DNA of 64,000 nt, taken from the NCBI GenBank assembly GCA_963580285.1, contig OY757025.1:122299223-122363222 (forward strand), in the 5' to 3' direction. Below the pieces are notes generated by a model. It was not told the origin of the DNA and did no database searches. It saw only the letters and a program-made list of their open reading frames with translations. Made by a program: the position numbers and the translations under genes. The stretch is from Lucinisca nassula (taxonomy: Eukaryota; Mollusca; Bivalvia; Lucinida; Lucinidae). Below are positions 46,901-58,900 of the stretch, in pieces (the stretch's first letter is position 1; each line of letters starts with the position of its first letter).

Positions 46901-49900
46901 AGGTGTCGAATGAGTGTCCTACTGATCACCAGCCAGGCGCGCATCTGACTCAGCTACAGAGGCCAGCCATGCATGTTACATTTATGTCATCAGGAAAACA
47001 CTGTCTTCCTCGTGTAAACAGTAACGGTAAAGTAACAAATGGGTGCCCAAAATCCTTTGATCTCCTGACTGTTTTGTGTCGGTGTTGTGTCATAAATAAA
47101 TTATACAGTCATTTTTTTTATTGCAATAAGTGCCAATTAGGATTACAAAAGATTATGAACCTTACAGGTATAACTCAGGGTTCCACATTAACTTTTTAAA
47201 TAACTGGACAAGGTGGTCCTGTAACTTTTGGGATGCATTGGACCTGATCTTAGTTCAACTGCCATCAAAAGAAATGATGAAGATACATAAGTTCTAGTCA
47301 TCAGACTGTTTCCACACAGTAAAATGAAAACAAAAATTTTATGGAATTTGAGTTAAAAACATGGACACCGAAATAATCACCGCCTCTGGGGGATCGAACC
47401 GGGGGCCTCTAGCATCAAAGGCACGTGCACTGGTTCCGGGACGTTTCGCCCCAAACCATTTCCTCCCCTAGTCCTTTCGCTCTTCAAGACGTTTCCTTCC
47501 TGGTCGTTTACCCATAGTCGTTTCGCCCACTTTTCAATGTAAGACCAATTTTCACTGTTGAACTTTTATTAGAGGTGAGAAGAGGCAAATATTTAAGTAG
47601 CATCATCGCCTAAGTATCCGTATTTGTTCTTTAAGAGACGTCATTCATACATGTAGTTTAACATTATGTCTCTGGTGGCGGGTGAAAAAGATCAAGGGGG
47701 AAATATAGGAAAGAAAGAGAAATAGTGGACATAAAAGAAAGATTCCAGCCTGCTTTTTCAAATCATCATTGGAAACCAGACCTCTCTGGCTACAGTAGCT
47801 GCAACTGGATATGGTCGCCCAACCGACACAGGTTAAACTAGAAATGCGTCCATGGGACACGGATGCCCCCGCCTGAAAATATGTCTTTGTTCGTATTCAT
47901 CCATAGAAAGTCATTGACCGTGTTTAAGTTTTGGACCCTTTTTTCACATTTGACCTCTAAGTATGACCTTGACCTTGTAGGTAAGGACCTTGGTTTTGTG
48001 TGAAGCAGATTGTCTCATGATGGCCAACATTTCTGCCAAGTAATTTCAAAATCCATCCAGAGATAAGAAAGTTTAAGTTTCGGACCATTTTTTTTTACCT
48101 TTGACCTCTAAGGGTTCCGGGTCATTTCGGCCCATAACAAAATCGGCCCATAGCAATTTCGACCCATAAATGATTAAAAGGCTGTTATAGGGGTAAATTA
48201 TCAGCCAAAATTAAAAAAAAGTGAAAGATATAGTTAATTTATGATAAAATACATGCATGTACAATTTATTTTTACTCCTTTTCACCGCTCGGCATCTGTA
48301 TCATTATCTTAAATAAATACCTCCCTCAGATGTGAGTTTTCTTGCAATGCAACCTTTGTAATGGAAGATAAGAAATAAAAATAATATAATGTTTATTTAG
48401 CAAAAAAATGTATATTTATGAACTTGAAAATACTAGTTCTAGGGTCATTGCTTATAAATATATATATTGTTGGCACATGTCGTTATGCAAAATGATTAAT
48501 AATCATTTCAGGTTGTTGCTTTTATCGACACGTGCCTTAAAGCAACAAATGGAACGATTATCTCTTTACTCAAACCTCAGTCATTAATGGGGCACGTGCC
48601 AATCATCCATAAGTCTATGTCTCCTAATGTGTGTCTTTAATTCTTTCTTTGTTTCTTTTCTGTTTCGTTTTATGAATGTTATTGGACAGGGGCGCATCAA
48701 CAGCTATATGTGGGCCTTGCGCCGGGGCCCAACGAAAGACTCACATCAGCCTGTGCATCCGGGCAGTCTGATTTGTGTGTAACTATGAATCATAAAGTAG
48801 CCAAAGCTACCTCATGCCTCCAGTGATCATGACCATACTGTGTGGCTGAGCAAGTCGAGCTGTGTATGCTGGGCTTGTGGAGTAGCCAAGGCTTCCTCAC
48901 GCCTCCAGTGATCATGACCATACTGTGTGGCTGAGCAAGTCGAGCTGTGTATGCTGGGCTTGTGGAGTAGCCAAGGCTTCCTCATGCCTCCAGCGATCAT
49001 GACCATACTGTGCGGCTGAGCAAGTCAAGCTGTGTATGCTGGGCTTGTGGAGTAGCCAAAGCTTCCTCATGCCTCCAGCGATCATGACCATACTGTGCGG
49101 CTGAGCAAGTCAAGCTGTGTATGCTGGGCTTGTGGAGTAGCCAAGGCTTCCTCACGCCTCCAGTGATCATGACCATACTGTGTGACTGAGCAAGTCGAGC
49201 TGTATATGCTGAGCTTGTGGAGTAGCCAAGGCTTCCTCATGCCTCCAGTGATCATGACCATACTGTGTGGCTGAGCAAGTCAAGCTGTGTATGCTGGGCT
49301 TGTGGAGTAGCCAAGGCTTCCTCATGCCTCCAGTGATCATGACCATACTGTGTGGCTGAGCAAGTCAAGCTGTGTATGCTGGGCTTGTGGAGTAGCCAAG
49401 GCTTCCTCATGCCTCCAGTGATCATGACTATACTGTGTGACTGAGCAAGTCAAGCTGTGTATGCTGGGCTTGTGGAGTAGCCAAGGCTTCATCACGTCTC
49501 CAGCGATCATAGCCATACTGTGTGGCTGAGCAAGTAGAGCTGTGTATGCTGGGCTCGTGGAGTAGCCAAGGCTTCCTCATGCCTCCAGTGATCATGACCA
49601 TACTGTGTGGCTGAGCAAGTCAAGCTGTGTATACTGAGCTCGTGGAGTAGCCAAAGCTTCCTCATGCCTCCAGTGATCATGACCATACTGTGTGGCTGAG
49701 CAAGTCGAGCTGTGTATGCTGGGCTTGTGGAGTAGCCAAGGCTTCCTCATGCCTCCAGCGATCATGACCATACTGTGCGGCTGAGCAAGTAGAGCTGTGT
49801 ATGCTGGGCTCGTGAAGTAGCCAAAGCTTCCTCACGCCTCCAGTGATCATGACCATACTGTGTGGCTGAGCAAGTAGAGCTGTGTATGCTGGGCTTGTGG

Positions 49901-52900
49901 AGTAGCCAAGGCTTCCTCACGCCTCCAGTGATCATGACCATACTGTGTGGCTGAGCAAGTCGAGCTGTGTATGCTGGGCTTGTGGAGTAGCCAAAGCTTC
50001 CTCACTCCTCCAGTGATCATGACCATACTGTGTGGCTGAGCAAGTCGAGCTGTGTATGCTGGGCTTGTGGAGTAGCCAAAGCTACCTCATGCCTCCAGCG
50101 ATCATGACCATACTGTGAGGCTGAACAAGTCGAGCTGTGTATGCTGGGCTTGTGGAGTAGCCAAAGCTTCCTCACTCCTCCAGTGATCATGACCATACTG
50201 TGTGGCTGAGCAAGTCGAGCTGTGTATGCTGGGCTTGTGGAGTAGCCAAAGCTACCTCATGCCTCCAGCGATCATGACCATACTGTGTGGCTGAGCAAGT
50301 CGAGCTGTGTATGCTGGGCTTGTGGAGTAGCCAAAGCTTCCTCATGCCTCCAGCGATCATGACCATACTGTGTGGCTGAGCAAGTAAAGCTGTGTATGCT
50401 GGGCTTGTGGAGTAGCCAAGGCTTCCTCACGCCTCCAGTGATCATGACCATACTGTGCGGCTGAGCAAGTCGAGCTGTGTATGCTGGGCTTGTGGAGTAG
50501 CCAAAGCTTCCTCACGCCTCCAGTGATCATGACCATACTGTGTGGCTGAGCAAGTCGAGCTGTGTATGCTGGGCTCGTGGAGTAGCCAAGGCTACCTCAT
50601 GCCTCCAGTGATCATGACCATACTGTGTGGCTGAGCAAGTCGAGCTGTGTATGCTGGGCTCGTGGAGTAGCCAAAGCTTCCTCATGCCTCCAGCGATCAT
50701 GACCATACTGTGTGGCTGAGCAAGTCGGGCTGTGTATGCTGGGCTTGTGGAGTAGCCAAGGCTTCCTCACGCCTCCAGCGATCATGACCATACTGTGCGG
50801 CTGAGCAAGTCGAGCTGTGTATGCTGGGCTCGTGAAGTAGCCAAAGCTTCATCACGTCTCCAGCGATCATAGCCATACTGTGCGGCTGAGCAAGTCGAGC
50901 TGTGTATGCTGGGCTTGTGGAGTAGCCAAGGCTTCCTCACGCCTCCAGTGATCATGACCATACTGTGTGGCTGAGCAAGTCGAGCTGTGTATGCTGGGCT
51001 TGTGGAGTAGCCAAAGCTACCTCATGCCTCCAGTGATCATGACCATACTGTGTGGCTGAGCAAGTCGGGCTGTGTATGCTGGGCTTGTGGAGTAGCCAAG
51101 GCTTCCTCACGCCTCCAGTGATCATGACCATACTGTGTGGCTGAGCAAGTCGAGCTGTGTATGCTGGGCTTGTGGAGTAGCCAAAGCTACCTCATGCCTC
51201 CAGTGATCATGACCATACTGTGTGGCTGAGCAAGTCGAGCTGTGTATGCTGGGCTCGTGGAGTAGCCAAGGCTTCCTCACCCCTCCAGCGATCATGACCA
51301 TACTATGCGGCTGAGCAAGTCGAGCTGTGTATGCTGGGCTTGTGGAGTAGCCAAGGCTTCCTCATGCCTCCAGCGATCATGACCATACTGTGCGGCTGAG
51401 CAAGTCGAGCTGTGTATGCTGGGCTTGTGGAGTAGCCAAGGCTTCCTCACTCCTCCAGCGATCATGACCATACTGTGTGGCTGAGCAAGTCGAGCTGTGT
51501 ATGCTGGGCTCGTGGAGTAGCCAAGGCTTCCTCATGCCTCCAGCGATCATGACCATACTGTGTGGCTGAGCAAGTCAAGCTGTGTATGCTGGGCTTGTGG
51601 AGTAGCCAAGGCTTCCTCACGCCTCCAGTGATCATGACCATACTGTGCGGCTGAGCAAGTAGAGCTGTGTATGCTGGGCTCGTGAAGTAGCCAAGGCTTC
51701 ATCACGTCTCCAGCGATCATAGCCATACTGTGCGGCTGAGCAAGTCGAGCTGTGTATGCTGGGCTTGTGGAGTAGCCAAGGCTTCCTCACTCCTCCAGTG
51801 ATCATGACCATACTGTGCGGCTGAGCAAGTCGAGCTGTGTATGCTGGGCTTGTGGAGTAGCCAAAGCTTCCTCACCCCTCCAGCGATCATGACCATACTG
51901 TGTGGCTGAGCAAGTAGAGCTGTGTATGCTGGGCTTGTGGAGTAGCCAAGGCTTCATCACGTCTCCAGCGATCATAGCCATACTGTGCGGCTGAGCAAGT
52001 AGAGCTGTGTATGCTGGGCTCGTGAAGTAGCCAAGGCTTCATCACGTCTCCAGCGATCATGACCATACTGTGCGGCTGAGCAAGTCAAGCTGTGTATGCT
52101 GGGCTTGTGGAGTAGCCAAGGCTTCCTCACCCCTCCAGCGATCATGACCATACTGTGTGGCTGAGCAAGTCAAGCTGTGTATGCTGGGCTTGTGGAGTAG
52201 CCAAGGCTTCCTCACCCCTCCAGCGATCATGACCATACTGTGTGGCTGAGCAAGTCGAGCTGTGTATGCTGGGCTTGTGGAGTAGCCAAGGCTTCATCAC
52301 GTCTCCAACGATCATGACCATACTGTGCGGCTGAGCAAGTCGAGCTGTGTATGCTGGGCTTGTGGAGTAGCCAAAGCTTCCTCACGCCTCCAGCGATCAT
52401 AGCCATACTGTGCGGCTGAGCAAGTCGAGCTGTGTATGCTGGGCTTGTGGAGTAGCCAAGGCTTCATCACGTCTCCAGCGATCATAGCCATACTGTGAGG
52501 CTGAGCAAGTTGAGCTGTGTATGCTGGGCTTGTGGAGTAGCCAAGGCTTCATCACGTCTCCAGCGATCATAGCCATACTGTGTGGCTGAGCAAGTCGAGC
52601 TGTGTATGCTGGGCTTGTCGAGTAGCCAAGGCTTCCTCACCCCTCCAGCGATCATGACCATACTGTGTGGCTGAGCAAGTCGAGCTGTGTATGCTGGGCT
52701 TGTGGAGTAGCCAAGGCTTCATCACGTCTCCAACGATCATGACCATACTGTGCGGCTGAGCAAGTCGAGCTGTGTATGCTGGGCTTGTGGAGTAGCCAAA
52801 GCTTCCTCACGCCTCCAGCGATCATAGCCATACTGTGCGGCTGAGCAAGTTGAGCTGTGTATGCTGGGCTTGTGGAGTAGCCAAGGCTTCCTCACGCCTC

Positions 52901-55900
52901 CAGCGATCATGGCCATACTGTGCGGCTGAGCAAGTCAAGCTGTGTATGCTGGGCTTGTGGAGTAGCCAAGGCTTCCTCACACCTCCAGTGATCATGACCA
53001 TACTGTGTGGCTGAGCAAGTCGAGCTGTGTATGCTGGGCTCGTGGAGTAGCCAAGGCTTCCTCACTCCTCCAGCGATCATGACCATACTGTGTGGCTGAG
53101 CAAGTCGAGCTGTGTATGCTGGGCTTGTGGAGTAGCCAAGGCTTCATCACGTCTCCAGCGATCATAGCCATACTGTGCGGCTGAGCAAGTCGAGCTGTGT
53201 ATGCTGGGCTTGTGGAGTAGCCAAGGCTTCCTCACTCCTCCAGCGATCATGACCATACTGTGCGGCTGAGCAAGTCGAGCTGTGTATGCTGGGCTCGTGG
53301 AGTAGCCAAGGCTTCCTCACTCCTCCAGCGATCATGACCATACTGTGTGGCTGAGCAAGTCGAGCTGTGTATGCTGGGCTTGTGGAGTAGCCAAGGCTTC
53401 CTCACTCCTCCAGCGATCATGACCATACTGTGGGGCTGAGCAAGTCGAGCTGTGTATGCTGGGCTTGTGGAGTAGCCAAGGCTTCCTCACTCCTCCAGCG
53501 ATCATGACCATACTGTGAGGCTGAGCAAGTCGAGCTGTGTATGCTGGGCTTGTGGAGTAGCCAAGGCTTCCTCACGCCTCCAGTGATCATGACCATACTG
53601 TGTGGCTGAGCAAGTAGAGCTGTGTATGCTGGGCTTGTGAAGTAGCCAAGGCTTCCTCATGCCTCCAGTGATCATAGCCATACTGTGCGGCTGAGCAAGT
53701 CGAGCTGTGTATGCTGGGCTCGTGGAGTAGCCAAAGCTTCCTCACGCCTCCAGCGATCATGACCATGACCTGAATGCCAGGGTGCTTAAAGAATGTGGTG
53801 CTGAAATTTCACCTGTGCTGGCCTTTATCTTCAATGAATCACTCGCCCAGGGCACTGTACCAGATGACTGGCGACAAGCTAATGTTACCCCGGTCTATAA
53901 AAAAGGAGAAAAATATGATGCAGCAAATTATAGACCAGTGTCGCTAACATGCATCTGTTGCAAAACCCTGGAGCATATAATAGTTAGTAACATCAATAAG
54001 CACCTAGCCTTAGAGAGCATTCTTGCTGACTGTCAACATGGTTTCCGAAGTCAAAGGTCTTGCGAAACTCAATTAGTTCAGTTTTACCATGACATTGTGA
54101 GCAATCTGGATGGGGCCACAAACCGTGGCCACAAACAGACTGACTTGATTATCATGGACTTCGCTAAGGCCTTTGACAAGGTACCTCACAGGAGGCTATT
54201 GTATAAATTGGATTCCTATGGGATAAGAGGATCCACACACAGGTGGATTAGCTCATGGCTCTCAGGGCGCTCACAACAAGTTGTACTTGATGGCCAAGCG
54301 TCTGATCCAGTCCCTGTTTTATCTGGTGTCCCCCAAGGTTCGGTCCTTGGACCGGTCCTTTTCTTGGTATTCATTAATGATCTCCCTGATAACATCAGGT
54401 CATCTGTCCGTTTGTTTGCTGATGATTGTGTCCTTTATAGGAATATATATTCTTCTTCTGACTGTCTTATTCTACAAGATGACCTGAATCAACTAGCACA
54501 GTGGGAGGCCGATTGGCAGATGAAGTTCAATGTGGCCAAATGTCATTCAATGAGGGTGTCGCGACACCCTCCTGACAAACAAATTAAGTTTGACTATAAA
54601 CTACACCAGCAAATCTTGGAGCAGGTTCAATCCGCCAAATATCTTGGTATCACCATCACTGATGATCTTGATTGGGGTCAACACGTTTCAGAAATTACAT
54701 CAAAAGCAACTAGGACTTTAGGATTTCTTAGACGAAACTTGGCTTTTGCACCTAGGCAGACAAAGGATGTTGCATATAAAACATTGGTTCGCCCTCAGCT
54801 AGAATATGCATCACCCATTTGGCATCCCTATGTTAAAACTCAGATTCAGCAGGTGGAGAAGGTGCAGAGGACAGCTGCTCGATGGACCTGCCGACGATGG
54901 CGCAATAGAAGCAGCGTCGGTGACATGCTTAACGAGCTAGAATGGCCGTCCCTAGAGGCCCGTCGTGAGCAGTCCTCTTTAACCTTCTTCTATAAGATAC
55001 ATTCAGGTACAGTGGCCGTTAATAAAGATAAATACTTGACCCCTGTGACAGTTTCAACTCGAACAAGGGCATCAAAAGTAAATAACTCACAGTATCACAG
55101 GTACCAGTCCTACAGTGATGCCCTGAAAAATTCCTTCTTCCCTAGGACTATTCCCCAGTGGAATAGTCTTCCCTCTTCTGTGGTGAATGCTAAGACTGCA
55201 GAGGAGTTCAAAGCCCATACAGTGTAAGATTGAGACTCAGAGGTATGCGTTTTAGTATACCTCTGTTATTCAGATTGTAAATAGTTTTAAGGACCCATCC
55301 AGTGACTTCTCTTTTTTTTTTTTTTTTTTTTTTTTTCAGCTAAATTCTAAATTTAGCTACGCACCCAACTGAGGTAATGGCCAAATATGACCGACTCAGT
55401 ATAAGAAGATAGAGATAGATACTGTGTGGCTGAGCAAGTTGAGCTGTGTATGCTGGGCTCGTGGAGTAGCCAAGGCTTCCTCACGCCTCCAGTGATCATG
55501 ACCATACTGTGCGGCTGAGCAAGTCGAGCTGTGTATGCTGGGCTCGTGAAGTAGCCAAGGCTTCATCATGCCTCCAGTGATCATAGCCATACTGTGCGGC
55601 TGAGCAAGTCGAGCTGTGTATGCTGGGCTCGTGGAGTAGCAAAGGCTTCCTCATGCCTCCAGTGATCATGACCATACTGTGCGGCTGAGCAAGTCAAGCT
55701 GTGTATGCTGGGCTTGTGGAGTAGCCAAGGCTTCCTCACTCCTCCAGCGATCATAGCCATACTGTGCGGCTGAGCAAGTCGAGCTGTGTATGCTGGGCTC
55801 GTGAAGTAGCCAAGGCTTCCTCACGCCTCCAGCGATCATGACCATACTGTGAGGCTGAGCAAGTCAAGCTGTGTATGCTGGGCTCGTGGAGTAGCCAAGG

Positions 55901-58900
55901 CTTCCTCATGCCTCCAGCGATCATGACTATACTGTGTGGCTGAGCAAGTCGAGCTGTGTATGCTGGGCTCGTGGAGTAGCCAAGGCTTCCTCTCGCCTCC
56001 AGCGATCATGACCATACTGTGCGGCTGAGCAAGTCGAGCTGTGTATGCTGGGCTCGTGGAGTAGCCAAGGCTTCCTCTCGCCTCCAGCGATCATGACCAT
56101 ACTGTGCGGCTGAGCAAGTCGAGCTGTGTATGCTGGGCTCGTGGAGTAGCCAAAGCTTCCTCACGCCTCCAGCGATCATGACCATACTGTGTGGCTGAGC
56201 AAGTCGAGCTGTGTATGCTGGGCTTGTGGAGTAGCCAAGGCTTCCTCACGCCTCCAGTGATCATGACCATACTGTGCGGCTGAGCAAGTCGAGCTGTGTA
56301 TGCTGGGCTTGTGGAGTAGCCAAGGCTTCCTCACTCCTCCAGTGATCATAGCCATACTGTGTGGCTGAGCAAGTCGAGCTGTGTATGCTGGGCTTGTGGA
56401 GTAGCCAAGGCTTCCTCACGCCTCCAGCGATCATGACCATACTGTGTGGCTGAGCAAGTCGAGCTGTGTATGCTGGGCTCGTGGAGTAGCCAAGGCTTCC
56501 TCATGCCTCCAGCGATCATGACTATACTGTGTGGCTGAGCAAGTCAAGCTGTGTATGCTGGGCTTGTGGAGTAGCCAAGGCTTCATCACGTCTCCAGCGA
56601 TCATAGCCATACTGTGTGGCTGAGCAAGTCGAGCTGTGTATGCTGGGCTTGTGGAGTAGCCAAGGCTTCCTCACGCCTCCAGTGATCATGACCATACTGT
56701 GTGGCTGAGCAAGTCGAGCTGTGTATGCTGGGCTTGTGGAGTAGCCAAGGCTTCCTCACGCCTCCAGTGATCATGACCATACTGTGTGGCTGAGCAAGTC
56801 GAGCTGTGTATGCTGGGCTTGTGGAGTAGCCAAGGCTTCCTCATGCCTCCAGTGATCATGACCATACTGTGAGGCTGAGCCAGTCAAGTTGTGTATGCTG
56901 GGCTTGTGAAGTAGCCAAGGCTTCCTCACGCCTCCAGCGATCATGACCATACTGTGTGGCTGAGCAAGTCGAGCTGTGTATGCTGGGCTTGTGGAGTAGC
57001 CAAGGCTTCCTCATGCCTCCAGTGATCATGACCATACTGTGCGGCTGAGCAAGTCGAGCTGTGTATGCTGGGCTTGTGGAGTAGCCAAGGCTTCCTCACT
57101 CCTCCAGTGATCATGACCATACTGTGTGGCTGAGCAAGTCGAGCTGTGTATGCTGGGCTTGTGAAGTAGCCAAGGCTTCCTCACCCCTCCAGCGATCATG
57201 ACCATACTGTGTGGCTGAGCAAGTCGAGCTGTGTATGCTGGGCTTGTGAAGTAGCCAAGGCTTCCTCATGCCTCCAGAGATCATGACCATACTGTGTGGC
57301 TGAGCAAGTCGAGCTGTGTATGCTGGGCTCGTGGAGTAGCCAAGGCTTCATCACGTCTCCAGCGATCATGACCATACTGTGTGGCTGAGCAAGTCAAGCT
57401 GTGTATGCTGGGCTCGTGGAGTAGCCAAGGCTTCCTCATGCCTCCAGCGATCATGACCATACTGTGTGGCTGAGCAAGTCAAGCTGTGTATGCAGGGCTT
57501 GTGGAGTAGCCAAGGCTTCCTCACCCCTCCAGTGATCATGACCATACTGTGTGGCTGAGCAAGTTGAGCTGTGTATGCTGGGCTTGTGGAGTAGCCAAGG
57601 CTTCATCACGTCTCCAGCGATCATGACCATACTGTGTGGCTGAGCAAGTCAAGCTGTGTATGCTGGGCTCGTGGAGTAGCCAAGGCTTCCTCTCGCCTCC
57701 AGCGATCATGGCCATACTGTGCGGCTGAGCCAGTCGAGTTGTGTATGCTGGGCTTGTGGAGTAGCCAAGGCTTCCTCACGCCTCCAGTGATCATGACCAT
57801 ACTGTGTGGCTGAGCAAGTCGAGCTGTGTATGCTGGGCTTGTGGAGTAGCCAAGGCTTCATCACTCCTCCAGTGATCATAGCCATACTGTGTGGCTGAGC
57901 AAGTCGAGCTGTGTATGCTGGGCTCGTGGAGTAGCCAAGGCTTCCTCACGCCTCCAGCGATCATGACCATACTGTGTGGCTGAGCAAGTCGAGCTGTGTA
58001 TGCTGGGCTCGTGGAGTAGCCAAGGCTTCATCACTCCTCCAGTGATCATGACCATACTGTGTGGCTGAGCAAGTCGAGCTGTGTATGCTGAGCTTGTGGA
58101 GTAGCCAAGGCTTCCTCATGCCTCCAGCGATCATGACCATTCTGTGCGGCTGAGCAAGTCAAGCTGTGTATGCTGGGCTTGTGAAGTAGCCAAGGCTTCA
58201 TCATGCCTCCAGCGATCATGACCATACTGTGCGGCTGAGCAAGTCAAGCTGTGTATGCTGGGCTTGTGGAGTAGCCAAGGCTTCCTCATGCCTCCAGTGA
58301 TCATGACCATACTGTGTGGCTGAGCAAGTCGAGCTGTGTATGCTGGGCTTGTGGAGTAGCCAAAGCTTCCTCATGCCTCCAGTGATCATGACCATACTGT
58401 GTGGCTGAGCAAGTCGAGCTGTGTATGCTGGGCTTGTGGAGTAGCCAAGGCTTCCTCACGTCTCCAGCGATCATGACCATACCGTGCGGCTGAGCAAGTC
58501 GAGCTGTGTATGCTGGGCTTGTGGAGTAGCCAAAGCTTCCTCACGCCTCCAGCGTAGAAATTGCTGGGCCCTTACTTACTCATTTACTTTGTGTTTGAAT
58601 CGGCCTAATGTTCAAACCCAGCAAATGTTAATGCACGAAAACCTATGCGTGATTCCTGTAATAAAATTGAAGATTTTCTGCTGAAAACTAATCAATGCGC
58701 CTCTTATTCATAGCGTAGGACATTACGTAAATCTAAGTGTTGAAAAGCAGAGATAAGAAATACAATGTTCAATGGAACCCTTAACAATTTCATAAGCCCA
58801 ATGTGACTGTGAACAGCGTTTGATGTCAGACTGCAGTGAAAACAATCAAATATCAAATAGCTTTAAACATTTTCAGAAAATTCTTAAGAGTGCATTTTCT

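Noticed and set aside
55396..55590. Satellite-encoded peptide on the - strand
   Set aside because: The 85-bp period shifts frame each unit and stops appear in the third frame; no sign of selection.
48796..58554. CRISPR-like array
   Set aside because: The repeats are contiguous 85-bp units with no unique spacers, in animal DNA.
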